Assembly (NCBI RefSeq): GCF_001426245.1 | Contig: NZ_LMCM01000010.1 | Location: 1-64,000, forward strand | DNA length: 64,000 nucleotides | Source: Phycicoccus sp. Root101 | GTDB lineage: Bacteria; Actinomycetota; Actinomycetes; Actinomycetales; Dermatophilaceae | Direction of reading: 5' to 3' | Shown here: positions 41,637-50,000 of the stretch, piece after piece | Layout: each line of letters opens with the position of its first letter | Position numbering within the stretch: the first letter of the stretch is position 1 | Position numbers and translations under genes: made by a program | Notes under the pieces: model-generated | The model's database searches: none | Told to the model about the DNA's origin: nothing | Seen by the model: only the letters and a program-made list of their open reading frames with translations

Positions 41637-42245
41637 TCAGCGGGACTGCAGGGCGTCCAGGGCGACGGCCATCGCGAGGCCGACCCGCCAGTCGAGCTGC
41701 CAGCCGTTGCTGGCCTGCGGCAGGTGGATGTCGTAGCGGTCGCGCAGGGAGCGCTTGCGCTCCGAGGTCAGGACGACGCTGCCGTCGGAGGCGGTGAAGT
41801 CGAAGTGGAACAGGAACGGCAGCGGGATCTCTCCGACGTAGGGCACGAACTCCCAGACGCGACGCGCGATGGCGACGTTCTTGTTGCGCTCGGTGCCGAA
41901 CGCAGCGAGTCCGTCCGGGGTGCCGAGGTGCCACGAGGAGCGCAGCAGCGACTTGCCGAAGTCCTTGCGGAACCAGCCGATCGGCGCGCCGCCTGCGTCG
42001 AACACGTCATACGTCGCACCGAGGTCCATCCGCTGGCGGGCCTTGAACGAGAAGACCGGCTGCTTGCGCGCCTCGTCGGCGTAGAAGGTGACCTGCTCCT
42101 TGAACGCCATCCGCTTCTGCTGGGCGACGGCGATGACGGCGCCCTCGTTGCCGGCCGCGTCGACGGTCCGGATCTCGTAGCGGTTCACCATCATGGTGAT
42201 CTTCTGTCGGAGGGCGTAGCGCTCGGTCACGGCAGGATGGCTCAT
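41637..42245 (-). CDS. LURP-one-related/scramblase-like protein
   Basis: Protein of 202 residues with a tubby/LURP-one type beta-barrel look: YALRQKITMMVNRYEIRTVDAAGNEGAVIAVAQQKRMAFKEQVTFY, repeated strands ending in FGTERNKNVAIARRVW and a C-terminal hydrophobic helix (LDWRVGLAMAVALDAL). The family assignment is by pattern. No catalytic residues can be named. It ends 13 bp from the convergent permease gene. Confidence 0.7.
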   Translation of the reverse strand: MSHPAVTERYALRQKITMMVNRYEIRTVDAAGNEGAVIAVAQQKRMAFKEQVTFYADEARKQPVFSFKARQRMDLGATYDVFDAGGAPIGWFRKDFGKSLLRSSWHLGTPDGLAAFGTERNKNVAIARRVWEFVPYVGEIPLPFLFHFDFTASDGSVVLTSERKRSLRDRYDIHLPQASNGWQLDWRVGLAMAVALDALQSR

Positions 42246-42286
42246 GGCGGACAGTGTGCACGACGGGCCCGTGCCATCATGCCGGG

Positions 42287-43243
42287 GTGCTGGAAGTGCC
42301 CGACCCCGAGTACCTCGCCTTCGCGCGCGGCCAGGCGGCCGGTTCGTCCCCCACCTACGAGCGCCTGGCGTATGCCGTGGCCTCCGATCCGCAGGCACAG
42401 CAGGCGCTCGCGTCGGTGCCCGTGGCCAAGCGGCAGCCCAACCTCCTGTTCGGCACCGCCCGGCTGCTCGGCGCCCCGGTCGACGACCCGACGGCGTTCC
42501 TCACCTGGCTCGCCGGGAACTGGACCCGGGTCCGTGCCGAGCTGCTGACCCGGTCCACCCAGACGAACGAGGCAGGCCGCTGCGCCACCCTCGTCCCGGC
42601 GCTGAACCTGCTGCCCGGGCCGCTGGCCCTCCTCGAGGTCGGCGCCAGCGCAGGGCTGTGCCTCTACCCGGACCGCTACCGCTACGACTGGGGTGACGGC
42701 GTGGTCGGCGACGGTCCCGGGCCGGTGCTGGCCTGCACCTGGTCCGGTGATGCTCCGACCCCCACGGCGGTGCCCGAGGTGGTCTGGCGGGCCGGTCTCG
42801 ACCTGCACCCGCTCGACCTCACCGATCCCGAGGACCTGGGCTGGCTCGAGTGCCTCGTCTGGCCGGAGCACGACGAGCGCCGTCGTCGGTTGCAGGCGGC
42901 TGCCGGGCTCGTCGCCGCAGAGCCGCCCCTGCTCGTCACCGGCGACCTCGTCGACGACCTGCCCCGGCTCGCTTCCCTGGCTCCCGCGGGGGCGACGCTC
43001 GTCGTGATGCACAGCGCGGTCCTCGCCTACGTCGACGCGCAGACGCGGGCGCGGTTCGTCGAGGTGGTCCGGTCCCTCGGGGCGCACTGGCTCGCCAACG
43101 AGCACCCGAGCCTGATCGACCTGCTGGTCGCCGCACCCGAGCCGCCGGACGTCGTGGGGCCGCAGCCGTTCCTCACGGCGCTCGACGGCACGCCTATCGG
43201 CTGGTCCGGGCCGCACGGGCAGTCCTACCGTGCGCTGACCTGA
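42287..43243 (+). CDS. DUF2332 family protein
   Basis: Protein of 318 residues matching DUF2332: LLFGTARLLGAPVDDPTAFL, NEAGRCATLVPALNLLPGPLALLEVGASAGLCLYPDRYRYD and the closing HGQSYRALT. The glycine-rich LLEVGASAGL stretch suggests a methyltransferase-like SAM fold, unproven. The frame is open from GTG 42254, but GTG 42287 has CATCAT 6 nt before it and begins where the domain begins. Confidence 0.85.
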   Translation: MLEVPDPEYLAFARGQAAGSSPTYERLAYAVASDPQAQQALASVPVAKRQPNLLFGTARLLGAPVDDPTAFLTWLAGNWTRVRAELLTRSTQTNEAGRCATLVPALNLLPGPLALLEVGASAGLCLYPDRYRYDWGDGVVGDGPGPVLACTWSGDAPTPTAVPEVVWRAGLDLHPLDLTDPEDLGWLECLVWPEHDERRRRLQAAAGLVAAEPPLLVTGDLVDDLPRLASLAPAGATLVVMHSAVLAYVDAQTRARFVEVVRSLGAHWLANEHPSLIDLLVAAPEPPDVVGPQPFLTALDGTPIGWSGPHGQSYRALT

Positions 43244-43274
43244 CCGGGCGATGACCTGACACACTGATCCGGCC

Positions 43275-44102
43275 ATGGCTGACCTCCACATCACCTCGCC
43301 GTCCAACCCGAGGCTCAAGTCACTTGCCGCGCTGCGCCGTCGCCGCACGCGCGAGGAGACGGGGCAGACGCTCATCGAGGGGTACGAGGAGCTGACGCTG
43401 GCCCTCGACGCCGGGGTGCTCCCCGAGGCCCTGTACTACTGCCCCGACCTCATGCTCGACCCCGCGGCGCAGACCGGGGTGGTGGACCAGGTGCGCCGCT
43501 CGGGGGTCGACACCGTGCTCGTCTCGCGGGCGGCCTTCGAGAAGGCCGCCTACCGCGAGGGCCCCGACGGCTTCATCGCCGTCGTCCCCGCCGTGGCCCG
43601 CACCTGTGCCGACCTCGTCGTCGGCCCCCACGCCCTCACCGTCCTGTGCCAGGGCGTCGAGAAGCCGGGCAACCTCGGCGCCATGCTCCGGACCGCCGAC
43701 GCCGCGGGCGTCGAGGCCGTCATCGCCGCCGACCCGGTCACCGACTGGGGCAACCCCAACCTCGTCCGCGCCTCCAAGGGCACGGTCTTCTCGGTGCCGG
43801 TGGCCAGCGACTCGACAGCGGCGACGCTGGCCTGGCTCGACGCCCACGGCATCGCCCTGGTCGCGACGACCCCGGACACCGACGTCGACTACACGGACGT
43901 CGACTACACCGGCCCGGTGGCCGTGGCGGTGGGTGCGGAGAAGTACGGGCTCACCGACGAGGTGCTCGCCCACGCTGCTCACAAGGTCCGAATCCCCATG
44001 GTGGGCAAGGCAAACTCCCTCAACGTGGCGACATCAGCAGCAATCGTCATCTACGAGGCCGTCCGCCAGCGCGCGGCACTGGGAGCACCGCTGCCCCACT
44101 GA
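43275..44102 (+). CDS. TrmH/SpoU family RNA 2'-O-methyltransferase
   Basis: SPOUT-class RNA methyltransferase of 275 residues. The N-terminal substrate-binding domain starts with SPSNPRLKSLAALRRRRTREETGQTLIEGYEEL. The knotted catalytic domain has EKPGNLGAMLRTADAAG (motif 1 with the RNA-binding Arg), VAVAVGAEKYGLTDEVL (motif 2) and VRIPMVGKANSLNVATSAAIVIYE (motif 3, SAM knot). It most likely methylates rRNA or tRNA ribose. A 15-bp tandem duplication in the gene adds DVDYT before motif 2. Confidence 0.93.
   Translation: MADLHITSPSNPRLKSLAALRRRRTREETGQTLIEGYEELTLALDAGVLPEALYYCPDLMLDPAAQTGVVDQVRRSGVDTVLVSRAAFEKAAYREGPDGFIAVVPAVARTCADLVVGPHALTVLCQGVEKPGNLGAMLRTADAAGVEAVIAADPVTDWGNPNLVRASKGTVFSVPVASDSTAATLAWLDAHGIALVATTPDTDVDYTDVDYTGPVAVAVGAEKYGLTDEVLAHAAHKVRIPMVGKANSLNVATSAAIVIYEAVRQRAALGAPLPH
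43881..43910 (+). repeat. 15-bp tandem duplication inside TrmH-like gene
   Basis: GACGTCGACTACACG is followed at once by the same 15 bases with the last G changed to C. It encodes DVDYT-DVDYT in a loop of the methyltransferase and keeps the frame. Confidence 0.9.
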
Positions 44103-44150
44103 CCACACCCGTGTCAAGAGCACTCCCCGGGGTGTGCCACGATGTCGGGT

Positions 44151-44786
44151 ATGCGAGTTGACCATGTTTCGTATGCAGCTGAGCACGACGGTTTGAAGGC
44201 CACCGCTGCTCGCTTGGCGAAGGTCATCGGGGTGGACGCAGTCGACGGGGGCATCCACCCCCGCTTCGGCACTCGCAACGTGATCCTCCCGTTGGCCCAC
44301 GAGCGGTACGTCGAGGTCGTCGAGGTGCTCGACCACCCGGCCTCCGACAAGGCCCCGTTCGGCCAGGCCGTCCGTGCGCGCTCCGAGGCCGGCGGTGGCT
44401 GGCTCGGCTGGGTCGTCGCGGTCGACGACCTCGCGCCGTACGAGCAGCGCATCGGCCGCGAGGCGGTCGTCGGCAACCGGCACCGCCCCGACGGTGTGGA
44501 GCTGCGCTGGCGCCAGCTCGGCGTCAAGGGCCTCATGTCCGACCCGCAGCTGCCGTTCTTCATCAAGTGGGACGACCCCGCCCTGCACCCCTCGACCGCG
44601 GCCCACACCCAGGTCACCATCGACGGCCTGCAGATCGCCGGGGACCCGGCCCGGGTCCGCGAATGGCTCAACATGAAGGCCGACGACACGTCCTCGGTCA
44701 TCGACTTCACCTTCGTCGCCCCGCACGGCACCCCCGGGCTGCTGTCGGTCACGTTCGACACCCCCACGGGCAAGGTCACCGTCTGA
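44151..44786 (+). CDS. VOC/glyoxalase-like domain protein
   Basis: Protein of 211 residues with a vicinal-oxygen-chelate-like fold (Glyoxalase_3 type). It begins MRVDHVSYAAEHDGL, then GGIHPRFGTRNVILPLAHERYVEVVEVLDHP and PFFIKWDDPALHPS. A complete set of metal ligands cannot be assigned. ATG 44151 is preferred over 44142 because CACGAT ends 7 nt before it. The gene converges on the YjbR gene with two candidate hairpins between. Confidence 0.83.
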   Translation: MRVDHVSYAAEHDGLKATAARLAKVIGVDAVDGGIHPRFGTRNVILPLAHERYVEVVEVLDHPASDKAPFGQAVRARSEAGGGWLGWVVAVDDLAPYEQRIGREAVVGNRHRPDGVELRWRQLGVKGLMSDPQLPFFIKWDDPALHPSTAAHTQVTIDGLQIAGDPARVREWLNMKADDTSSVIDFTFVAPHGTPGLLSVTFDTPTGKVTV

Positions 44787-44797
44787 CGGCCCCTTCC

Positions 44798-44862
44798 AGC
44801 GGCTCGACCCACCCGGGGAGCCGCTCCGCTCACGCCTCGTCGAAGAACTTCTCGACGAGGCG
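44798..44862. terminator. pair of hairpins between convergent genes
   Basis: An 8-bp stem (44798-44805 with 44818-44825) lies in the gap. An 11-bp perfect stem (44833-44843 with 44852-44862, 8-base loop, then TTT on the plus strand) is formed by the last codons of the YjbR gene. The second is the stronger terminator for plus-strand transcripts. Confidence 0.55.
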
Positions 44863-45231
44863 TTTGGGCGCCTTGGCGGCCCACGCGTCGGTGATGACCT
44901 CCTCGAGCTCGCGCCGGGTCAGCTTCCCGAGATCGCGCTCGCGCACGAGGATCGCGTTGTAGCCGTCGAAGTGCGGTGTGGTGAACCACGGTCCGTCCGA
45001 GGCGACGAGGGCGTCCTTGTCGTTCTGGTCCGCGACGCTGAGCAGGATGACGTCCTGCATGCGTTCGCCGGTGTCCGGGTCGATGGCATCCGGTCGCGGT
45101 TCACGGAAATGCAGGAACGACTTCTTCCGCACGACGTAGGCCGGGCGCCCCCAGGACGTGCCCTCCTCCACCTCGGGCAGTGCCAGGGCGATCTCGGCGA
45201 GGTCGGCCAGTCGGGCCTTGCGTGCCGTCAT
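44830..45231 (-). CDS. MmcQ/YjbR family protein
   Basis: Protein of 133 residues of the MmcQ/YjbR (DUF419) type: LADLAEIALALPEVEEGTSWGRPAYVVRKKSFLHF, ILLSVADQNDKDALVASDGPWFTTPHFDGYNAILV. The fold resembles double-wing DNA-binding proteins but the role is unknown. TAGCGT (45240-45245) lies 8 nt before ATG 45231. The 199 bases up to purB have no gene and hold a 17-bp direct repeat (45291-45307, 45315-45331) and a 21-bp inverted repeat. Confidence 0.88.
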   Translation of the reverse strand: MTARKARLADLAEIALALPEVEEGTSWGRPAYVVRKKSFLHFREPRPDAIDPDTGERMQDVILLSVADQNDKDALVASDGPWFTTPHFDGYNAILVRERDLGKLTRRELEEVITDAWAAKAPKRLVEKFFDEA

Positions 45232-45347
45232 ACCTCGCCACGCTAGCCGTGCCCACCGACGAGCGCGACGGTATCGCGCCCACGCCCGACCGCCGCTCGA
45301 CCGCCCCGCGCGCCCGCCGCTCGACCGCCCCCGCCCGCCCGACCACG

Positions 45348-45405
45348 CGAAGGGTGGGAGGTTTCCGCCTCAGGTGGCCGGAACGCGGCAACCACCCACC
45401 CTTCG
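45348..45405. repeat. 21-bp inverted repeat downstream of purB
   Basis: Bases 45348-45368 pair with 45385-45405 at 19 of 21 positions over a 16-base loop. It lies 26 bp past the purB stop, so it should act as the purB terminator, though its arms are much longer than needed. Confidence 0.7.
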
Positions 45406-45430
45406 GCGACAGGTTTGCGGGGGTGAGGGG

Positions 45431-46840
45431 TCAGTCGAGGTAGTCGACGAGCTCAGGCGCAGCGCCGATGTAGGTCGCCGGCGTCATCGCGGCGAGCCGG
45501 GCGGCGACGTCGTCGGGCAGGCCGAGGCCGCCGACGAACTCGCGCAGGTCGTCGCCGGTGATCCGGCGGCCGCGGGTGAGCTCCTTGAGGCGCTCGTAGG
45601 GGTTCTCCATCCCGGCCACGCCCTGGGCGCCCAGCGCCCGCATCGCGGACTGGACCGCCTCGCCGAGGACCTCCCAGTTCCGGTCGAGGTCGGCGGCCAT
45701 CGCGGCGGGCACGGCGTCCAGGCCGGCCAGGCCCCGCTCGGCGTTGTCGATGGCGAGCAGCGAGTGGCCGAACGCCGACCCGATGTTGCGCTGCATCGAG
45801 GAGTCGGTGAGGTCACGCTGGAGGCGGCTGTTGACCAGGGTCGAGCCGAGGACGTCGAGGAGCGCGTTGCTCACCTCGAGGTTGGCCTCGGCGTTCTCGA
45901 ACCGGATCGGGTTGACCTTGTGCGGCATCGTCGACGAGCCGACGGTGCCCTGGCCGCGGACCTGGGCGAAGTAGCCCATGGAGATGTAGGTCCACACGTC
46001 TGTGCAGAGGTTGTGCAGGATGCGGTTGAACCGCGCGACGTCGGCGTACAGCTCGGCCTGCCAGTCGTGGCTCTCGATCTGGGTGGTGAGAGGGTTCCAC
46101 TCCAGGCCGAGGGACTCGACGAACCCACGGCTCAGCGCGGGCCAGTCCGCCTCAGGGACGGCGGCGAGGTGCGCGCCATACGTGCCGGTGGCGCCGTTGA
46201 GCTTGCCGAGGAAGTCGGCGCCCTCGATGCGGCGCAGCTGGCGGCCGAGGCGGTGGGCGAGCACCGCGAGCTCCTTGCCCATCGTCGTCGGCGTCGCCGG
46301 CTGCCCGTGCGTGTGGGCGAGGAGGGGCACGTCGCGCAGGTCCGAGGCCATCGTCGCGACGGCCTCGACCAGGCGGGTCGCGCGGGGGAGCCAGACCTGC
46401 TGGACGGCGCCCTGCACCATGAGCGCGTAGGACAGGTTGTTGATGTCCTCGCTGGTGCAGCAGAAGTGGATGAGCTCGGCGAGGCCGGCGTCCTCCTCGG
46501 CGGGGGCGATCGTGGTGAGGCGGCGCTTGAGGAAGTACTCGACGGCCTTGACGTCGTGCAGCGTCTCGCGCTCGATCGTCGCGAGCTCCTCGATCTCGTC
46601 GGCCCCGAAGTCCGCGACGACCTGGCGCAGCTCGTCCTGCTCCTTCTCCGTGAGCGAGCGGACCCCCGGGACGACCTGGTGGGTCGTCAGCCAGATCAGC
46701 CACTCGACCTCGACCCGGACACGGGCCCGGTTGAGGGCCGGCTCGGACAGGTGGTCGACCAGCGGGGCCACGACACCGCGGTAGCGGCCGTCGAGGGAAC
46801 CGAGGGCGATGGAGGGGGTCGCGTCAGCAAGCGAAGCCAT
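45431..46840 (-). CDS. purB: adenylosuccinate lyase
   Basis: Fumarase/aspartase-superfamily lyase of 469 residues acting twice in purine synthesis (SAICAR to AICAR, adenylosuccinate to AMP). The signature GSSTMPHKVNPIRFEN is intact with its flexible serine loop, and LAHTHGQPATPTTMGKELAVLAHRL carries the catalytic histidine. IHFCCTSEDINNLSYALM is the substrate-binding segment. The length and pattern match the longer enterobacterial-like PurB class. ATG 46840 has GAGACT 6 nt upstream. Confidence 0.96.
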   Translation of the reverse strand: MASLADATPSIALGSLDGRYRGVVAPLVDHLSEPALNRARVRVEVEWLIWLTTHQVVPGVRSLTEKEQDELRQVVADFGADEIEELATIERETLHDVKAVEYFLKRRLTTIAPAEEDAGLAELIHFCCTSEDINNLSYALMVQGAVQQVWLPRATRLVEAVATMASDLRDVPLLAHTHGQPATPTTMGKELAVLAHRLGRQLRRIEGADFLGKLNGATGTYGAHLAAVPEADWPALSRGFVESLGLEWNPLTTQIESHDWQAELYADVARFNRILHNLCTDVWTYISMGYFAQVRGQGTVGSSTMPHKVNPIRFENAEANLEVSNALLDVLGSTLVNSRLQRDLTDSSMQRNIGSAFGHSLLAIDNAERGLAGLDAVPAAMAADLDRNWEVLGEAVQSAMRALGAQGVAGMENPYERLKELTRGRRITGDDLREFVGGLGLPDDVAARLAAMTPATYIGAAPELVDYLD

Positions 46841-46846
46841 GGCCCC

Positions 46847-46852
46847 AGTCTC
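46847..46852 (-). promoter_or_regulatory. leaderless-type -10 box (GAGACT on minus strand)
   Basis: Ends 6 nt before ATG 46840 of purB. Confidence 0.35.
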
Positions 46853-46912
46853 CCAGAGGAACCGACCCCTCCCGCACACCCGTCCAGTCGAGCGGCGCCC
46901 GGCCGCGCGGCA

Positions 46913-46918
46913 TACGGT
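46913..46918 (+). promoter_or_regulatory. leaderless-type -10 box (TACGGT)
   Basis: Ends 7 nt before ATG 46926 of the aldo/keto reductase gene. Confidence 0.5.
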
Positions 46919-46925
46919 GGAAGGC

Positions 46926-47948
46926 ATGCGCTACACCACACTCGGATCCACCGGCACCGTCGTCTCCACCCAGTGCCTCGGCACGATGACCTTCGGGGCG
47001 GAGGCCGACGAAGCCACCTCCGGCGACATCATCACGGCCTACGTCGAGGCGGGCGGCACGTTCCTCGACACGGCCGACGTCTACTCGGCAGGCGTCTCGG
47101 AGGAGATCATCGGCCGCTGGCTCAAGGCCCACCCCGACGACGCCAAGAACCTGGTCATCACCACCAAGGGAAGGTTCCCGATGGGCGAGGGGCGCAACGA
47201 CCTCGGCCTCTCCCGTCGGCACCTGCGCGAGGCCCTCGACGCCTCGCTGACGCGCCTCGACGTCGACCACATCGACCTCTACCAGATGCACGCCTGGGAC
47301 GCGGTGACCCCGCTCGAGGAGACGCTGCGCTTCCTCGACGACGCGATCAGTGCCGGCAAGATCTCCTACTACGGCTTCTCCAACTACCTCGGCTACCAGG
47401 TGACCAAGGCGGTGCACACCGCCCGCGAGCACGGGTGGACGCCGCCGGTGACGCTGCAGCCGCAGTACAACCTGCTGGTCCGCGACATCGAGCACGAGGT
47501 CGTCCCGGCCTGCCTCGACGGTGGCCTCGGGATGCTGCCGTGGTCGCCGCTGGCCGGTGGCTGGCTGACCGGCAAGTACCAGCGCGACACCACGCCGACG
47601 GGCGAGTCCCGCCTCGGCGAGGACCCGGAGCGCGGCATGGAGGCGTGGGGCCCGCGCAACAAGCAGGAGCGGACCTGGGCGGTCATCGACGCCGTCGGCG
47701 AGGTTGCTGAGGAGGCCGGCGCGACGTCGGCGCAGGTCGCCCTCGCCTGGGTTGCCGCCCAGCCGGCCGTCACCTCGGTCATCCTCGGCGCGCGCAACGT
47801 CACCCAGCTCGCCGACAACCTCGCGGCTGCCGACCTGGACCTGACGGCGGAGCAGCTCGACCGGCTCTCCGAGGTCAGTGCCCCGCAGATGGACGACTAC
47901 CCCTACGGCACCGCCGGCATCGGCCAGCGCCACCGCTCGATCAGCTGA
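46926..47948 (+). CDS. aldo/keto reductase
   Basis: NADPH-dependent oxidoreductase of 340 residues with a TIM barrel. The catalytic tetrad is seen as Asp and Tyr in FLDTADVYSAGVSEEIIG, Lys in VITTKGRF and His in YQMHAWD. The C-terminal NADP-binding segment is TSVILGARNVTQLADNL. The carbonyl substrate is unknown. Its 3' end overlaps the convergent LLM-hemerythrin gene by 8 bp. Confidence 0.92.
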   Translation: MRYTTLGSTGTVVSTQCLGTMTFGAEADEATSGDIITAYVEAGGTFLDTADVYSAGVSEEIIGRWLKAHPDDAKNLVITTKGRFPMGEGRNDLGLSRRHLREALDASLTRLDVDHIDLYQMHAWDAVTPLEETLRFLDDAISAGKISYYGFSNYLGYQVTKAVHTAREHGWTPPVTLQPQYNLLVRDIEHEVVPACLDGGLGMLPWSPLAGGWLTGKYQRDTTPTGESRLGEDPERGMEAWGPRNKQERTWAVIDAVGEVAEEAGATSAQVALAWVAAQPAVTSVILGARNVTQLADNLAAADLDLTAEQLDRLSEVSAPQMDDYPYGTAGIGQRHRSIS

Positions 47949-49464
47949 AGCCGTGGCGGGAGAGGGCGGGGATGAGCTCCCGCTCCTCGTAGGACAGGTG
48001 TGACAGCAGGGTGGCGCCGAGGAGGTCCACGGCGTCGCGTACGACCGATGTGCCCTTCTCGCCCGAGACCATCTGGACGAGTGCGTGGTCGACCTGCTCG
48101 AGGACGTCGTGGATGACGTGGTGCTCCGCCTCGAGCCGGTCGATCACCGGGGCCAGCTGGGGGTCGCTGTGCCGCAGGTGCGGGAAGACCGAGCGGTCCT
48201 CGAGCGTGTGGTGACCGGTGACGACGCGGCAGTACGACGCGCAGTAGGCACCCAGCGTCCAGTTGTTCTGGCGCATCGTCAGCTCGTTGATGATGTTGCG
48301 CGCCCGCCCGGCGTCGGTCTCGCCGGCGGCGACCTGCTCGACGACGTCGCGGAGGCGTTCGAGCTCGCCGCGCAGGTGGTCGTGGACGTCCACGAGGTGC
48401 TGCCCGGTCGCCTGCTGGGTGGCGGTGAAGCGCTCGTCCGGGTCGACCGGCGCGCTGGGTCGGGTCGACTCGTCCCACACGTCGGCCGGCACGTTGGTGC
48501 GCGGGGCCTGCGTGGCCCGGACCTCGAGCGTCTCCCCTCGGGTCGGTGCCGCCGCCTCGGGTGCCTCCGGCTGGACAGCGGCGCGGGCGCGCTCGGTGTC
48601 GACGAGCTCGCGGGTCAACGGAGCCACCTCGGCGGCGAACCGCTCGACGTCGTCGAGGCTGCTCACGGCGAGGATGTAGGTGCTCATTCCTTGGTCGAGG
48701 GTGATCTCGGCGAGCTGCTCGGCCCAGTCCCGCGGCTGGCCCTCGAGCAGGCCGCCGCCGGACCCGAACCGGCCGTGGATGTTGTAGAGGCGACGGATGT
48801 CCACGGGCGACCGGCCGGCCTTCTCCGCTGCCTCGTCGATCGTGGCGTTCATCGCCGAGAGGGCCTCCGGCGCGGCATACCCCAGGCTCGGGAGCCAGCC
48901 GTCGGCGAGGCGACCGGTGACGCGGAGCATCCGCGGCTTGTACGCGCCGACCCAGATCCCCACGTCGTGCGCCGGGACCGGGCCCGCGTGCAGGCCCCTG
49001 ACCGGGTAGTGGTCGCCGTCGAGGGTGACCGAGCCCCGCCCCGACCAGAGGGCACGGATCACCGCGATCGCCTCCTCGAGGGCCTCGACCGCCTCGCCGG
49101 GGGTCCGGCGGGGGCCGCCGGCGGCGACGATCGCGTCCCAGAACGCCCCGGTCCCCAGACCCAGCTCGGCCCGCCCGCCGCTGAGCTGGTCGAGCGTCGC
49201 GACGCTGCGCGCGAGGACGACAGGTGGGCGCAGCGGCAGGTTCGCGACGTTGGGGGCGACCCGGACCGAGGTCGTGCGGGCCGCGATCACCGACAGCAGG
49301 GTCCAGGCGTCCAGGTGCTTGGCCTGGTACGGGTGGTCCTGGATCGTCACGAGGTCGAGGCCCCCGACGTCGGCGGCCTCCGCCATCGCGAGGGTCTCGT
49401 GGAGGCGGTCGGCGTCCGGGCTCGGGAAGATGCCGAACTCCAGCTCGTGTCCGTAGTCGGTCAT
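47941..49464 (-). CDS. LLM-class flavin/F420 oxidoreductase fused to a hemerythrin domain
   Basis: Two-domain protein of 507 residues. Residues 1-290 are a luciferase-like monooxygenase domain (FGIFPSPDADRLHETLAMAEAADVGGLDLVTIQDHPYQ, with LGLGTGAFWDAI) of the type that uses F420 or FMN. A 55-residue Ala/Pro/Glu linker follows. Residues about 350-505 form a hemerythrin/HHE domain whose iron-ligand pattern is plain: VDVHDHLRGE, TGHHTLEDRSVF, EHHVIHDVL and LLSHLSYEERELIP. The fusion suggests oxygen or NO sensing coupled to flavin chemistry. A small TPR-like gene is upstream by 23 bp. Confidence 0.88.
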   Translation of the reverse strand: MTDYGHELEFGIFPSPDADRLHETLAMAEAADVGGLDLVTIQDHPYQAKHLDAWTLLSVIAARTTSVRVAPNVANLPLRPPVVLARSVATLDQLSGGRAELGLGTGAFWDAIVAAGGPRRTPGEAVEALEEAIAVIRALWSGRGSVTLDGDHYPVRGLHAGPVPAHDVGIWVGAYKPRMLRVTGRLADGWLPSLGYAAPEALSAMNATIDEAAEKAGRSPVDIRRLYNIHGRFGSGGGLLEGQPRDWAEQLAEITLDQGMSTYILAVSSLDDVERFAAEVAPLTRELVDTERARAAVQPEAPEAAAPTRGETLEVRATQAPRTNVPADVWDESTRPSAPVDPDERFTATQQATGQHLVDVHDHLRGELERLRDVVEQVAAGETDAGRARNIINELTMRQNNWTLGAYCASYCRVVTGHHTLEDRSVFPHLRHSDPQLAPVIDRLEAEHHVIHDVLEQVDHALVQMVSGEKGTSVVRDAVDLLGATLLSHLSYEERELIPALSRHGFS

Positions 49465-49487
49465 CGTCGTCCTCTCACGCGGGTGGA

Positions 49488-49877
49488 TCAGGCCGATCGG
49501 CGGGTGCTCGCCTCACCGTAGGCGGTGGGGCGTTCGTGGTCGCCGAGGATGCTGGCCAGGGCCAGGTGGCGGCGGGCGTCGTCGTGGCGGCGCTGACGCT
49601 GCAGGGTGCGGCCGAGCAGGAGGTGCAGGTAGCCGTCGTCCGGCGCCTGGTCGACCAGCTCGCGCAGGACGGCCTCGGCCCGGCCGAGCTGGGCGGAGCC
49701 GAAGTAGGCGCGGGCCAACTCGGTGCGCAGGGCCGTGGTGCCGTGGCCCATGTCCTCGCGGGTGGTCTCCTCGACGAGCTCGGCGTAGGCCGTGGCCGCC
49801 GCCGCGTGGTCACCGCGGTCGGCGAGCCCTTCGGCGAGGGCCAGACGGAGGCTGAACGGCGTCGTCATCGTGGTCAT
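49488..49877 (-). CDS. tetratricopeptide-repeat protein
   Basis: Cytoplasmic protein of 129 residues made of three TPR-like helical pairs: LRLALAEGLADRGDHAAAATAYAELV, LRTELARAYFGSAQLGRAEAVLRELV and LHLLLGRTLQRQRRHDDARRHLALA. It should act as a binding scaffold. ATG 49877 is taken; a second ATG three codons later and a TTG at 49904 are possible. It precedes the LLM-hemerythrin gene in the same direction and is probably in its operon. Confidence 0.8.
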   Translation of the reverse strand: MTTMTTPFSLRLALAEGLADRGDHAAAATAYAELVEETTREDMGHGTTALRTELARAYFGSAQLGRAEAVLRELVDQAPDDGYLHLLLGRTLQRQRRHDDARRHLALASILGDHERPTAYGEASTRRSA

Positions 49878-49925
49878 GCCACCACAACATCGTTTCAATT
49901 TCAACTATTCCGGGAGGTTGGCCGC

Positions 49926-49975
49926 CGAGTTTGAAGCGGCAGCACAGCCCAGGCGTCGCTGCTGCTTCAAACTCG
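49926..49975. repeat. 12-bp inverted repeat in AT-richer gap
   Basis: CGAGTTTGAAGC (49926-49937) is matched by GCTTCAAACTCG (49964-49975) over 26 bases that hold further GCAGCA/TGCTGC complementarity. It separates the phosphatase gene's end from the TPR gene's start on the same strand, so it fits a terminator or a small repeat. Confidence 0.55.
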
Positions 49976-50000
49976 CGAACGAGGGTCGGTGGACCGGCGG

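Noticed and set aside
45158-47710. 850-codon plus-strand reading frame opposite purB
   Set aside because: It is a mirror of purB codon usage with repetitive low-complexity residues; purB itself is certain.
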